This document shows, piece by piece, positions 11,520 to 24,559 of a stretch of 64,000 bases of DNA (the stretch's first letter is position 1; each line of letters opens with the position of its first letter). The DNA is from Aquatica leii (lineage: Eukaryota; Arthropoda; Insecta; Coleoptera; Lampyridae): assembly GCA_035610365.1 (NCBI GenBank), contig CM069436.1, positions 58,419,505-58,483,504 on the forward strand, in the 5' to 3' direction. The notes under the pieces were generated by a model. The model was given only the letters and a program-made list of their open reading frames with translations, made no database searches and had not been told where the DNA came from. A program made the position numbers and the translations under genes.

Positions 11520-14500
11520 ATTTACTTAATCTATTTCAAGGTTTTAAGACAAAATTGAACTGTCATCAGGAAATTTACGTAATTTAATTATAGTAAAATT
11601 GTCACTGCAAACTCGAAACACTCCAGTTGTCGAAAATAACATTTTTTAATGTACACTGTTACAAATGACTAAAAGTTATCGTTATGTTAATCTAGCCGGT
11701 CGAGATAATTCAAAATTTTTTGACACATATTTTACATTTTTTACTTTTATGTCGGAAATTGGTTTTAATAATTTTTCAGGACATTCGTAAGTACTTTTTC
11801 AATATATTGTACAATTAGGACTATTTTAAATTACTTTCTACGTTTATTCTATAATTCGGTGATTGTTTACAGCTATTGATTTAACTTAACTTGTAACATT
11901 ATCAAAATTCAGCATAAAATAATTTGCTTCTTGCTGAAGTTATAAAACTCATTAATAAGGTGAAAGACATTTCTTTATAATTAAAAGGTAAATATGTATA
12001 CTTTTTTTGGTTATAGTAAACTATTGAAATAAATTGGTTTATATTTGTTTATAGGCAAAGAATCAATACCGTTAATTACGTATTAATGAAGAATTATATT
12101 TGTACTGAAATTATGCATAATGGATGTACATAATAAATTGTAACGTTGTCTTAATTAACCGCTAAGTGCTTTTTTATTTATCGGGACAAGCATAATTATA
12201 TCGGTTGATAATTTGAAGTTATATTCACAAAAAAGTGTTTTATCTACTGCTAGGTTTATGGAAGTCTACTTTATATAATTATAACCTTTAATAAAGCACA
12301 TAAAGAAATTATAACAGAACTCGTAGATTTTCAGTAGGTACTTTGAAACGATAAAAATATATAGACGGTAAGATTTAAAGATTTAATGAACTGTTAACAA
12401 TCCTGTCATTGATGGTTTACTTCAGCATTCTAAAGCTCAACCGCAAAAGAGTTCAACTTCAATAACAACTTTAATACTAATTCCGCTTACAAATACTTGA
12501 CGTGTTTCTTTTACCAAACCAGTAGCTGTATTTGCAATCATAATAATGTATATATATAACAAATTTAAAGTAAACTAATAATAACAGTACATTAATAAAA
12601 CATTTTTTTCTCAATTAATTCCGATTTTGCATGAATCTTTTAGTAGTAACAACTGGACGTGATTTTCAAATGAAGTCGCCGTTTTTATTACGTCGGTATA
12701 TTACTAGTGCCATAAATTTTGAAAATAAAAATTTGATTTACGACGAGCCAGTGCTTTATTTAGAAATGTCTTCTTTATAGTATGTTGTTTTTACGCCACT
12801 GCACAAAATGCAAATATTACTCTTTTATCACGTAACGTTAACTTTAATTTTGCAACAAAATGCTTTTAATCCTATGTAAATTTGAAAATTCCTGAAAAAT
12901 ACTTTAAAATTTATAGGTTTGTGGAATTTATATAACAAAAGCCGCACCTGTGTATCGGTTTATTTATACAATATTTAAATTACGTTTTATATTTTTTTAA
13001 ACACTTAAGAAATAAAAGAAAAATATTGTTGTGTTAATAATAATTGTACTAAGACCGTTTTTGTTTATCGTTTATTGTACTATAAGGACAATGTTTATAC
13101 CGTTTTAAAACGATGTTAATTTTTTGTGTACTAGCGTTAATTTCTGAAGAAAATGTTTCTAAATGGTTGCGTTTGTATTTTTGTTTAGGATATTTTTTAT
13201 GCTTACATTTCTATTAACTATTATGTTTTTTACATCCTCTGTGTTTTTAATTATTGTATGCTTAATAACATACAAGTTGAGTTAATTGAAGTTTTAAAAA
13301 AAATTGCAAAGCTTTTATTAAAGTTGGAATTATACGCTTTTGTTTAGTAACGTAAGTTTTGGGTATGCGAGTTAATGTGTTCAAAACCGTACCCCTATAC
13401 CGGCATATTATTAACTATAGGTTTTCAAAGTTTACTTTTCTAGGTTTTGACACTTAAGGCTTAAAATCACCATAAAATTTTTTTTAAAGATAATGGGTTT
13501 GTTTATTACCTTGATTGACCAAAAAAGGTTATCTGCACATGCCTTTTAAAAAAAAATTAAAGTCTGAATTTCAAATGTATAAATGAAAACTATTTAATGT
13601 ACAATGTTTCATGTTGGATAAATCCCGTATGGTCAATTATTGTAAAATATATAAGTTTCTACAAATAATGTTTTATTAATATTCTATGAACATTAAATGT
13701 CCCACTAGCGCACCATTCACTGAATATTCTGTGAATGTACAAATGACATGCAAATTATAGTTGACCATTAACGTTAATATACTGCATTTTATTCTTGTAG
13801 TTTTCTGAACTGTTTAAACTAAATAATTGTTAACATAATAATATCTGATTCAGTTATTTTCTTTGGTAATGCTTTACACAACTTCTCAATGTTAATAAGA
13901 AAGAAACACTTGCAAAACACTAATTTTCTTAAATTTAAAATGGCTTTTTTATTTCTCCACACTTTTTCAACTACAAAAATAAACCAGTTTATTTTTAAGG
14001 ATTGTGCACGTATTTTTTGTTTGTTTTGTCTCCAATTTGAGATAATTCTTTTCTCTAATAATAACTATTCGCAGTATCTTTGTATTAAATATATCTTACT
14101 ACTACATTCATATCATTATAAACTAAGTAACATTTTTTTTATAGCATTAACTACATCTACATTAATAAAATAAAAACGTTTAAAAAGTCGAGCACTACCC
14201 ATTGTACAAGCACAACTTTGCATTTTAATAACCAACAATATAGCAGGAAATTTACCGTGAAATATTAAGTAGGAGTAAATCAAACTGTATTACATAATAA
14301 CCATTTTTAAAAAACTTAAACAAGTATGTTAATTTATAAACGAACACGGTTTTTAGTAAATTTAATGTTACAATTATAATTTTTATTTAGAAAAAATTAT
14401 TAAAATTTAATTAAATACAGGTAAAAATCTAGAAAAATATTTACAACTAAATTCTCTAAATTAAAGTATTAATCAAGTATCTTTAATTTATTCGTGTTAA
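11520..14500. other. AT-rich DNA; one short perfect-arm palindrome
   Basis: No gene recognised. At 13714-13737 the arms CATTCAC and GTGAATG flank TGAATATTCT, itself nearly palindromic. Frames such as 13889-14173 are AT-driven and featureless. Confidence 0.5.
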
Positions 14501-14732
14501 CATACAAAAAGATTTGGCAGTACATGCATACATATTCAATATTAGTAGGACATTATGTAAATATGCATATAATGTTTTCTGAATACACATGGAATATGCA
14601 CTTAAAAATATTTGCTAAATATGCACTATGCAAATTAGTTTAGAATATTGTGAACGTATTTTGAATATACCATGAGTATTCACTGATTTGTAGTTAGACA
14701 TCTTTAAAACGTGCAATAAACTAAATTTTATA

Positions 14733-14815
14733 AGCTGTAAAAATGTCTACTGCAACATACAACAAAAGTTCGGCTTGTGAAAAATTTACTACGGTTTTCG
14801 TCCAGAATGTAAGAA
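14733..14815 (+). repeat. Repeat end with GTCTACTGC-ACAACAAAAG core (copy 1)
   Basis: AATGTCTACTGCAACATAC, then AACAAAAGTTCGGCTTGTGA, then GTCCAGAATG closely match 40837-40915. This is a dispersed repeat terminus. The layout (CTGNAGA-like start, short stem, AAAAG) resembles the ribozyme-like ends of Penelope-type elements, but the assignment is weak. Confidence 0.45.
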
Positions 14816-14819
14816 GCTT

Positions 14820-15730
14820 GTCATTTTAATATGAAACAATACAATTTTAAATCGAATATTTGGGACAGTACAAGATATCGCCAATATGACAATAAAAGCT
14901 GAATTAATTTGGAACTTGACATTTTTTTTACTTATATTTATTAATTTTAATAGTCACATAGCTAAAATATTTAGTCTTTGATTCTTTTTTATGACTTTCT
15001 AAACTGATGTATCTAATATTAAAAGTATATGGATTTTATTTTTGGAAGAAAACCCAACATTTCAAGTTTATTCTATGAAATTTGTGTTTAGACTAAGCAA
15101 CAAATGAAAGAATTGGAAGTTGCTGTTAGGAATTGGTCAGAAATTGCTTTATTAAAAGGCATTTTTGAACATTTGTACTATAAAAGACCAAATGATATAC
15201 GTTCTAAATAATATTACTTACTTAATTTTAAAAAACTTACTCGGGATTAACTGTCATTGGTCAAAATTATGCAGTGTATCAATGGGATAAATTTTGTTTA
15301 GTATCGCTGTGTAGAAGAAAACCTCAGACACGTCGATTCTATTTTTTCTTTACGAATTTATGAATGTTAGTTTAAATTTTTTAGTTAGTTACTCTGGGGC
15401 TGATGCCATCCTCTACTCAGTTCAGTAACTAAATTGCGATCGTAGAATTTGGTGAAGGGATGAGTGCTATTATAAGTAGTAATCAACCAGAGTTCTTTCT
15501 TCTTTTTTTTTGTAATGAGAAAGTACACAATCAACATTGTAGATACTCGGCTATTAAAAATTCTCACGGCATGCAAAAAGCCATAAACAGCACCCACTAA
15601 AATTAAATTTTTTGCAGGTTTTACCATGTTTTGAGTTTTTATTTTCTCGATGGTTTATTAAATGTATTTATAGTTTTTTAGATTTGAACTAATATTCATT
15701 TCCTAAAAACGATTTTTGATTTACGGAGAG
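14820..15730. other. AT-rich DNA, nothing recognised
   Basis: Short frames only (for example 15385-15627, minus) with no recognisable motif. Confidence 0.5.
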
Positions 15731-15734
15731 TGAA

Positions 15735-15872
15735 TGTGTGGTATTAACAAAATAGCACACCGCCTTATTATTCCCTTCGTGTTTAAGAATACTTAGAAAA
15801 TTTTTTTTTTAATAGATGGATAGGAAGATCTCCTGACCTCACTTTAACTGGTTGTTTTTTTTAAGTAATTAA
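15735..15872 (+). pseudogene. Fragment of IS630/mariner-superfamily transposase
   Basis: The + strand reads WY-QNSTPPYYSLRV-EYLEN, then NRWIGR, then SPDLTLTGCFF. This matches the second and third catalytic blocks of the group that includes the element at 48071-49217 (family pattern WFQQDGAPPHYALxVRxYLxxxFPNRWIGRRGPxEWPxRSPDLTPLDFFLWG). The GPxEWP-R segment between WIGR and SPDL is deleted, and the QQD aspartate has become N. Nothing of the N-terminal half was recognised nearby. Confidence 0.6.
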
Positions 15873-15879
15873 AATCACG

Positions 15880-16420
15880 TTTGTATCAAACAAAACCGAG
15901 ATTTTGAAAATGTAAAAAATGTATTTTTTATTTCTGACCAAACTATATGGAGGTTTTATTTTTGTAAAAAGTCAATGACGTCATAGGTCTCAAAGTAATT
16001 AACTAAAAAATAACTCACATTCATAAAATCCGAAAGAAAAAAATTTTCTTCCACATAGCGTTAATAAACAAAGTATTAATTTATTTTCTTATTTTATCGG
16101 CACGGCGAGATACTTCTTAAAGCATCTGTGTTTTATTTAAAATATTGATACATAATAATACATAGGAATTGTTAGAAGAACAGATGATCTTTACATTAAG
16201 CGATAGATAATGTTCATCATGAAGCTTGAAATTTTGTACCAATTATACAAACTATTTGGAACTTAAAATGGTTTTGATTTAGTACTCATATTACTAATGA
16301 ACGGAGTTGAGTTACAATTAAATTTTTACCGTAATCAAACACCCGATCGTAACTAAACTAGTTAAAGATATCTTGGTATTATCTCAGATTAATAATGCAA
16401 TGCAAGCAATGCAAAGGCTA
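15880..16420. other. AT-rich DNA, nothing recognised
   Basis: No gene, repeat or splice-site-flanked frame recognised. Confidence 0.5.
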
Positions 16421-16424
16421 GCAC

Positions 16425-16905
16425 GGCCGGAGTCTATGCTAAGATTAGAACGTCTTCTAGGTTTGGACCGTGTTGATGTTGTAACGTTTTGTCCACTTTC
16501 GTAAGGGACATCATCGGGGCGTGAAAGAAATCAAAAATATAAAGAAGTAAACGATAATCTAACAAAGAATCGCTGCATAGAAGTGACTTAAGAAGGAGTT
16601 GTCTCCGTATTTACAGAAGTATCGTCCTGGCGAGAAAAACTTGATTCTGATTGGGTTACATTTGAAAAGGGGCGTGTTTTTAATAAACCATTAACAACCG
16701 GGAACCAAAGAGGGAATAGTTAAAACCGTTGTCACAATTGAAGTTAATGGAGTGTTTGATGATTTCTGTGCTTTTTCGGACTTTCCTGTTGAAGACGAAC
16801 GGAGATTTCGCGAGTTGGCCAACACACATTTCCGGATGATTGGAATTGCTTTGACAACATTACTCACCAGCAGTCTAAGACCACTACGGTTAACCACTAA
16901 AGTTT
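16425..16905 (-). mobile_element. Inverted terminal piece of Penelope-like element P1
   Basis: This segment is the reverse complement of the 3' part of the same element family (compare 18520-18970). On the minus strand it contains the end of the protein (KSEKAQKSSNTP, then SIVTTVLTIPSLVPGC), the non-coding tail with GAAAAACACGCCCC-type sequence, the hammerhead-like core at 16480-16522, and the terminal GACGTTCTAATCTTAGCAT. Penelope-type elements often carry such an extra, inverted or tandem, end copy (pLTR) next to the main copy. Confidence 0.75.
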
Positions 16906-18975
16906 ATCTCAAAAGTTTTAATTATTAAAATCCCCAAAACAGAAAGCTTCTCGAACTACTGACTCCGTGAAAGCGGTAGTCAATCTAGGGTTTGAATTTT
17001 GCTGTTGCTCCCAAACGCATTCCTAAAGAAGACATTTTATGTGCTGTTGAGTCTTCTATAAAAGATCTTCTCTGTCACATCTCAGTGCCCATTCGTATTC
17101 AAACTTGCAAAATTCTTCAATCGTCTAAAGTTTCTAAATCCAACATCTTTAAATCGTAGGAACCGCGATATCATCGTCCTTCCAGCCGACAAAAGCAACG
17201 TTACTGTTATTTTGAATTACACGGATTAGGTTGAGAAAATACTTTATGTTCTTTCAAAGAACATGTATGTTCTTTAAAACTCATAATCCCACTTTAAAGA
17301 TTGAACGCGATGTCAGCTAAATCATCAGATCTTCTAATCTGCTTTCTAAAACTAAACGTCAAATTACTCCCTCAGTTTTTAAACCACCTCGTCTATTAGG
17401 ACGTCTTAAAGTTCACAAACAAAGTATACATTTTAAACCTATTGTCAGTACTATGCAATCTCCTAATTACAAGTTAGTCAAGTTTTTGTCCCAACATTCT
17501 TTCCGAATTTACAGGTAAAACTTCTTTTCGCATTATCAACTCTCATCATTTTGTTCAACTTTGAACCTGAAATCTATAAAGCTTGAACCCTAGGATTTTC
17601 TTGTAAGTTTCTATTAAAGATTCGCTTATTATTATCGATCAAATTTTGTCTCACCATGACAAAGATTTGAGTTTGATAAGTATCATTCACTTACTTTGAA
17701 TTTGCTAACAAATTTTATAAACACGTTTTGGTTCCGCTATGTGTTTTACGTTATCTCTTGTTGTAGCTAACATTTTTTATGCAATCCTTCGAAACGGTTG
17801 CTTTAGAATCATCGATATTAAAACCTAAAGTTTACCTTAGGTATGTTGATGACACCTTTATTGTTAGGTCTCATGGTCGTTTTGAATTGTTTAGGTTTCT
17901 TAATCATCTAAACAACCAACACCCTGGTATCAAATTCACCATGAAAATTGAAAAAAAAATGGTTCTCTTCTATTTCTCGACGTTCTTGTGACACGTAAAC
18001 CCAACAGATTTTTAGGCCATTTTCTTTATGTTTCGTGCTTTGTTTCGTCATCTTCATTCATTCAAGGTTCTGTTATTGAATATTTGATTTCTTTTCTATT
18101 TGCTAACCTAGGAACATAGATTTGGAACTCCGTCATCTTACTAAAATCTTAGTAAACAATGGTTAATGAAGCGGGATATTTAAGCAGTTATAAATCGTCG
18201 TCTACATATGCGTACCTCAAGTACCTAAGACCATTTCTACTTCTGAATCTAATCCGAAATTGGCATTTTTACCTTACATTTATAAGGTAACACATCAAAT
18301 AGAGAAACTTCTTTGTAAGAATGGTATTAAACCCATATTCAACTCGACAAGTTTCCTACACTTTCATCTCAATGTGGATACCAAATTAAATTCCTTGTTC
18401 ATTTGGTTTAGTCTATACCAACGAAACTGGTCCTTTCGTCATCACACGTATTTTAAAACATAATTGTTGTATAAAGAAAAAACACAGTTTAGATTTTGAT
18501 AACGCCTCGGTTATTGCGAAATCTATTCGTTTTCAATAGGAAAATCTAAGAAAGCACAGAATTTATTAAACACCCCAATAACTTCAATTGTGACAAGGGT
18601 TTTGAACTATCCCCTCTTTGGTTCCCGGTTGTTACTGGGTTATTGAAGACACGCCCCTGTTTTGAACGTAACCCAATAAGAGTCTAGCTACTCTCCACTC
18701 GGACGATACTTCTTCTATAAATACGGAAACAACTTCTTCTTAAATTACTTCTATGGAGTTTTGAATCTGGCTTTGTTAACAAGTTGATTACAAAAGTGAT
18801 TGGTATTCTTTGTTAGATTATTGTTTATTTCTTTAAGTTTTCGATTTCTTTTACGCCTTGATAAAATCCCTTACGAAAGTCGGCGAAACGTTGGCAACTT
18901 CGGTTACAACATTAACACGTCTGAACCCGGAACACGTTCTAATCTTAGCATCTCATATTAGTGTTTTAATTAAAA
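16906..18975 (+). mobile_element. Penelope-like retroelement P1, near-full length, degraded
   Basis: The + strand contains, across several frameshifts, the Penelope-type protein in order. First is GLNFAVAPKRIPKEDILCAV (16989 on). Next are DIIVLPADKSNVTVILN (near 17169) and PRLLGRLKVHKQ...FKPIVSTMQSPNYKLVKFL (17390-17490). The RT active site follows, RYVDDTFIV at 17839-17865, then LNHLNNQHPGIKFTMKIE. A damaged GIY-YIG endonuclease block lies around 18365-18470 (VYTNETG, VITRILKHN), and then DFDNASVIAKSIRF. The RT copies RNA into DNA and the GIY-YIG nuclease nicks the target. The 3' end (18855-18960) holds a hammerhead-like core and the terminal ACGTTCTAATCTTAGCAT. It abuts the R1-like LINE at 19040. 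Stops and frameshifts make it inactive. Confidence 0.85.
18855..18900 (+). ncRNA. Hammerhead-like ribozyme core at Penelope 3' end (degenerate)
   Basis: CTTGATAAAA, then a short stem region (CCCTTACGAAAGTCGG), then CGAAACGTTGGCAACTT. The order CTGANGA - stem II - GAAA - GTTGGCAAC stem-loop is that of hammerhead ribozymes, which are known from Penelope-like elements. Here GAAA is intact while CTGATGA has become TTGATAA. Helix I pairing is not obvious, so activity is not implied. Confidence 0.4.
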
Positions 18976-19039
18976 ATTGTTTTCGAGTAGCTTTAACACA
19001 TGATAAGATACCAATAAATAGCTGCAAATTGACGCCTAG

Positions 19040-20960
19040 TTAAATTTTTTTAATCTTCACGAGTTCGTTCTAGGTCCTCGCGCTAGTCAGAAGGGCGAGA
19101 TCGTCTGCAAAGACAACCACTTGCGTGTGTTTTTCTATGTTTGTCTGTAATAACTCATCAAACGAGACATTCCACAATATCGGTTTCAGAACCGAGCCTT
19201 GTGGAACACCGCAAGACATCTAAAGAGTTTCCGTTCTCTCTGTAGTATTTATTAGTAACTCGCGCTCGTTGAGGTAGTCATGTATGATGTTAATCAAATA
19301 CTCTTAACATCTGCTTGCTTTGGTGTTCCTGGCCCACCGATCGACTGATTTTATTGCGTCCATTGTGGCCTCTTGTAAATCCGTACTGTCTTGATGATAG
19401 ACCCCCAGTCTCTTTAATGCTTTCTTGCAGTCTTTGATTAATTAAAAGTTCGTACAGCTTGGCAGTTGTGTTAAGCAAGCATAGGGGTTTATATAAACCA
19501 GGCTTATTAGGGAAGTTTTTGGCCCGTTTCTAAATCGCTGGGAATTTAGTAGTTTGTTTAGCAATAGTGCAAGCGTTTCTGGATATCTGATAACTACACC
19601 GACTAAGGCTTCAGCCGGTATGCCATCAGGACTTTATTTGTCGTAATCTCTTTGCTGCCTCAGGTGTTTCTTCTACGCAAAATGGCGGAGGCGGTGTCGG
19701 GGGCGTGCTTCTACATTTATCTCTCTTTTTGGTCGAGAAGAAAATATACCTTGGGTCAACGTGCGCATTTGATCACAATTTAGTACTACATATGGCTGTG
19801 TTCTTTCAACTTTTTGGTGGCTATTTTGTAAACTTTTGCCCCACGGGTCATAATTCAATCCAGGCCCTTCTCTTGGCTGCTTCAATTGCTCTACGACAAT
19901 CATTTTGTATTGTTGATATTCTGTGGTAGACTTTGTCTGTCTTGCCTTTTTTGTTTGCTCTTGTGGCTACTCTTCGTTTCTGCTGGCACTCCTTTCTTAA
20001 TTGGGACAATTCCTCATTCCACCAGTACAGACCAGCGCCAGTGTGTTTGTAATCTGTTTTCCGTGGCATGCTGGCGTGTATCCAATAGTTTCTCGTGATT
20101 AATTTGGTTAGTGTTCCATCTTGACAGGCTTAAAGATTTTTTATCAGATACTGTTCTTTGACCATTTAGTTGCTGGCGCAGGTGATGCCCAGTATCGTAC
20201 TTTTGCCTTGTACCATACATGTCAGTTCTTTTTTCATGTTCATAATGATTATGCCGCAACTGGCCAGCCATTCTGTTAGGATCCGGCCCTATCATTCTCT
20301 TTAGGCGCCTCCCGTTCAGGGGATTTGGTGTTGAAGTCCCCCGCTATGATGGCGAGTTTTTTGTGATTGTTTATGGAGGATTGGATTCTTTTTATGACCT
20401 CGAGGAAATTGTCCATGATCTTGTTTGGAGATATGTAACAGGAGTATATCCCTTTAATCTTTTGTGCGACTTCTGTCTGAAGGAAGTAATTGCAAGTATT
20501 TCCTTAAGGTTCATGATAAAACCAGATGCTTTGGCCTTTATTACATTGGGTTCCGAAATGACTACGATGTCTACCTCCTTTGTTATAGCGTGTTATACAA
20601 CAGGTCATGTGCAGCTCTTCTACCGCCTAGGTTAATTTGTAATATTTTGGCGTTTTCTTTTGTTATTTTTGTCTGTGAGCATGTCTTCCACTTCTGTATT
20701 GGGTTGTTTTGTCTTATTTATTCTTACTTTTAAGCAACCGCGAAATTTGGGGAACGTCGCTGACTACAATGTGTAATCTGTCGTTTTGCATAAAGAGCAA
20801 CTCCGAGGGTCTTTACATTCTCTCTTATTGTGGGCTTTTTTGTCGCAGTTATGATACAAATGCCTTCTAGTAGGTCCACGACAGCTTTTTGTTTTTCAAC
20901 ATTTCAGCGACGGTCTTGAATGAGGCGGCATAGTATTCTGAAGAGATGTGAATGGTTACC
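19040..20960 (-). pseudogene. R1-like non-LTR retrotransposon (CCHC, endonuclease and RT)
   Basis: Read from high to low coordinates, a degraded gag end has zinc-knuckle spacing (HNCDKKAHNKREC, CSLC; 20790-20890). It is followed by ILQINLGGRRAAHDLL (start of the AP-type endonuclease, near 20640), IIAGDFN with the catalytic D (near 20330), and YWWNEELSQLRKECQQKRR (20010). Then come YDPWGKSLQ and NTTAKLYELLINQRLQE...GGLSSRQYGFTRG (19400-19480). The RT block MSCGVPQGSVLKPILWNVSF and VVVFADDLALL follow (FADD at 19100-19111). These are R1-clade features (WWNxEIxELR, DPWG, L-TAGKLLE, GVPQGSVLGPxLWN). The 3' half after FADD is missing, and the break lies next to Penelope P1. Frameshifts are present. 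R1 relatives that are not rDNA-specific are common in insects. Confidence 0.85.
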
Positions 20961-20969
20961 TTTAATAAG

Positions 20970-23860
20970 AATACATTACAATGAATTAGAAAACTTGTCT
21001 AAACTGTTGCACTCTTACCCCAAATCAACTGTTTATAAATCCAGAGATGCATTATGAATTTTTTTAATTTTTAATGTTGTATAATGTTTTTAATATTTCT
21101 TGGCTACCATTAAGTTTAAAAAAAGCTTGAATAAAAAACCAGTTATGTTTAAATTCGTAGTTTATTTTTTGTTATTTTTTCAATTTTAAGCGTCGTAAGT
21201 TTGTAAGTTCTTTTGTAGTTTTAAATAAAAACTGTATGCATTATATTTTTTTTGTTTTATTGAATTACTAAAACTACGTATTATTCTTATTTTGCAAATC
21301 ATTTTATTCTTAATTTAAAATTTAACGAGAAAACTTCTTGTGTTGATGTTTCCTAAGTAAGTTTACAAAATAATTAGTTTCAGTGAACCATTGTATTTAT
21401 TTAAATGTAATACTTGATAAACTTTATCAAACTATTCAAATACATTTTTACTATATTAATTAGTTGTCTAGTTTATACTAAAAAGTATTTGTAGAAACTT
21501 ATTAAGTAAAGTTTTTACAAATGTTGATGTTTTTCAGCATTATTTTTATTCGTTTTATTCATCGACTTAGTTAAAAAACAACTATTCGCTTTTAGAAACA
21601 TATTTTCTTAGAGATTTTTGATGGGTTACACTTGAATCAATATTGATTGTAAGCTTGAAAATTTGTATACTTAAATAAATAGTGCGTCGTCAGCTTATAA
21701 TATTTTATATATTCGGATTTTTTTAATATTAGTTTCTTCAAGGTTTTAAATTTTATTTTCGAATTTATATGGAGATTTTAAAGGTATAAGGGTAAGATTC
21801 TCGACAAAATAATATTTTTAAGAAATCAATGACGATAATAGTCTTGCGTAAACATCGCTTTTAGTTTATTTGAGTGGAATCTACCCTTCAGTGTACATCT
21901 AAATTATTAATTGCATTTAAAGTGTCTTCAAATCGATAATGTGTTTCTAATACAATGGGAATTATTTTTTTGTTTTCTCAAACAGTATTGATTTGTTTGA
22001 ATTTAGGCTCAGTAACTTTGAGAAAGAAAACTAAAAAATGAATTGACTACTATCAAGTATTTTGGCATAGAGAAACGATCTACCAGTTGATTCCTATTCA
22101 GCGACCGCTTTACATTATATCCTGAAAGAAAATTAGTATCTGTCTAGGCACAGCTGTGAATAAATTTATAAAATCGATCACTGACAAAATTATCAGTAGA
22201 ACTATTTTTTTATTTGTATTCAGTATTGATCGTCTGTGTTTGTTTTTAATTACTTTGTTTTATTAAATCCTCTTATAAGTTTCTAATTGGTATTTGTTAA
22301 AATCCGATAATAAAAGCGTAGTCTTCTTTGGTATCTTCTACACCGGATACAATCGATTTGCCACGACGGTTGATTTCGATCAGCTTCCGAAGTTGATTAA
22401 TATCGTGACTTTTAGGATGCCTTCCTCTACTTTAATGTGTTTGTTTAGCAAATGTTTACTTATTAATAAAAAAAAACGTCAAAATTAATTAAAGCGTTTA
22501 TTTATTTTAATGATTTTTTTGTGTTGATTTTGATCTTATAAATAAAAATCAATGCTTGCAATGCTTTTATAATTTTTATTTCAAATATTTGCCATAGATA
22601 CTTTACAATAAATAAGGGTTTGATTACTTTTTTATTAATTGTATTGTATTGCAATATATGATTGTAATTATTAAAAATTACTTATTTGTGTTATATACTT
22701 TTGTAAGCTTTTGTTAATAGTCAAGTTATTGATTTTACTGATAGCGATGGTATCAGATAATTAACTAATGATATTTTTTGAACTGTTTGTTAAGGAAAAC
22801 CAAAATTTAGTAATAATGCCGCTAATGAAGGCAATAAGTTAAAATTTAATAAATATCTTATCTATATTTTTTAATTTAATATTATTGGTTTATTCGCTCC
22901 AATGAAATGCAGATCAGTTAATTATAATATAAAAACATAGATTAATACAAATAAGAAAAGGTTGTAGTATAATTTCTTTTTTTTTTAGTTTCAAGTTAGA
23001 AAGCTCAAAAAAAATTATTTTTAAGAAAAAGATCTAAACACGTGTTTTTGTAAATTTTTATATGTTTTAGTCAGATATAAAACTTTTAACTTATTTTAAA
23101 CTTCAAAAAAATGTACATATTTATAAAAAACAACGCCTCTTTATCGCACCTTTCGTTAAATGAAAGCAAACTTCTTATTTTAGTAAAACAAATTTAAACG
23201 TTTCATTCTTTATTTATCTTGATTAGTGTGATTTTTAACACAAAATTGTTAGAAAGCAACACATACAAAAAAATTTTTTTGTGCTGCTCTTATTGCAAAC
23301 AATATTCGTTAATAATGTAGTTATGTAATGACGAAAAAATACGATAAAGCGGCAAAGTGATAAATCAAAATCTACATAAAACTGCTTTGCAAGTCAATTT
23401 ATATTTAAGTAAAAGTGTGCATGGTATAAAATCTGTTTAAAAGTTTTTAAAATTTAGTTAAAATTGGAAGAAGAACGCTTTAACTATTTCATAAATTTAA
23501 ATATTAGAGTATTATGTATTTAGGAGTTGGTACTACGTAAAGAATTTAATTTTGGAACTGGATAAATTCAGTTAGTTATAAATGCACTACCAACATTATA
23601 TTTATTATGTTTTCAGTGTGTTGTTTTTTAATTTTCTCAAAAATTTCACAAAAGACAGAAGAAAAAATAATGTAGGTTACTCTCGTCAAAAATTAAACTT
23701 AGTTATGGAAAATAAGATGCCAAAATGTTACTAATTTTAACTAATTTAATTTAGTCAGTGTAAAACGTGTTAAAACCAATAACGATCAAGAATCAATCTT
23801 TTTTTTTCAAATGTAGCTTGGAAACATGGTTTTAGTGCTTTTATCTAATCTAATCATCTT
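20970..23860. other. AT-rich DNA, nothing recognised
   Basis: Nearly 3 kb of A/T-dominated sequence with no protein motif, repeat or hairpin that I can support. Confidence 0.6.
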
Positions 23861-23869
23861 CTTACTGAA

Positions 23870-24500
23870 AGGCCTTTTATCCCGTCGTCTTGTAAGAGAT
23901 TTTCGTATAATAAAATTTATATAGAGTGGTTAAAGACACGGATCCTTAGGGTGTTTAATTTTTAAGTAAAATAGTTCTTGGGCGCTTGATTTTACTTTGA
24001 GATTTATCGTAGTCTGTAGATTTTCTGACAAATAGGTTCAGATGATTTGAACTTTTAGAAAACTGTGTTTTTGATCTTGTTAGGATTTGTTCTTCAATGA
24101 TAGAAAAGTTGAAATAACGGCGAAGGTCTTTGTTCCTGACGAACCATGGTGCGCTGAAAGATAGTCTCAGGGATTTGTTTTGACGACTTGAATTTTATTG
24201 ATTTGGGAGTTTGCAGCTTGGCTCTGGACAGGTGAAGCATATAGCACGATAAGGTTGATGATAGTTTTGTACAAAAGAATTTGGTTTTTCGGATTTAATT
24301 TGCTTTTGCGACAAAGAAAAGAAGCCAAAGATTTGAGTGAACCATAACCTTTATTGATGGCAGCTTCAAAGTGGGTGGAAAAGGCTAAACGTTTATCTAG
24401 TGTCACACCAAGATATTTGGAAAAGTTGCACCAGCGAATTTGATTATTTGAAATGATAAGTTGACCGTAAGGATGGTGTTTTACTTTTTTATAATTTAAC
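23870..24500 (-). pseudogene. Jockey-like LINE, C-terminal end of RT protein
   Basis: The minus strand reads VKHHPYGQLIISNNQIRW, KYLGVTLDKRLAFSTHFEA, LCRKSKLNPKNQILLYKTII and ASPVQSQAANSQINK. After a one-base frameshift it continues QNKSLRLSFSAPWFVRNKDL and RRYFNFSIIEEQI. This is the Jockey-clade end (KYLGVxLDxxLxFxxHI, R-SKLxxxNKLLLYKxxIxPI-TYxxPVW-xA, LQxxQNKxLRxxxxAPWYVRNxxLHxDLxxxxI-E). A short tail follows to about 23870, after which AT-rich DNA resumes. The element is truncated at the 5' side: the YADD block and endonuclease are absent. Confidence 0.85.
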
Positions 24501-24559
24501 TACTGAAACTTTTACCTATTGGGAACGTTATTCTCAGCAAGAAAGGGTTTGAAGGTTTA

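Noticed and set aside
13889..14173. A 94-codon + strand frame
   Set aside because: Composition-driven; no domain.
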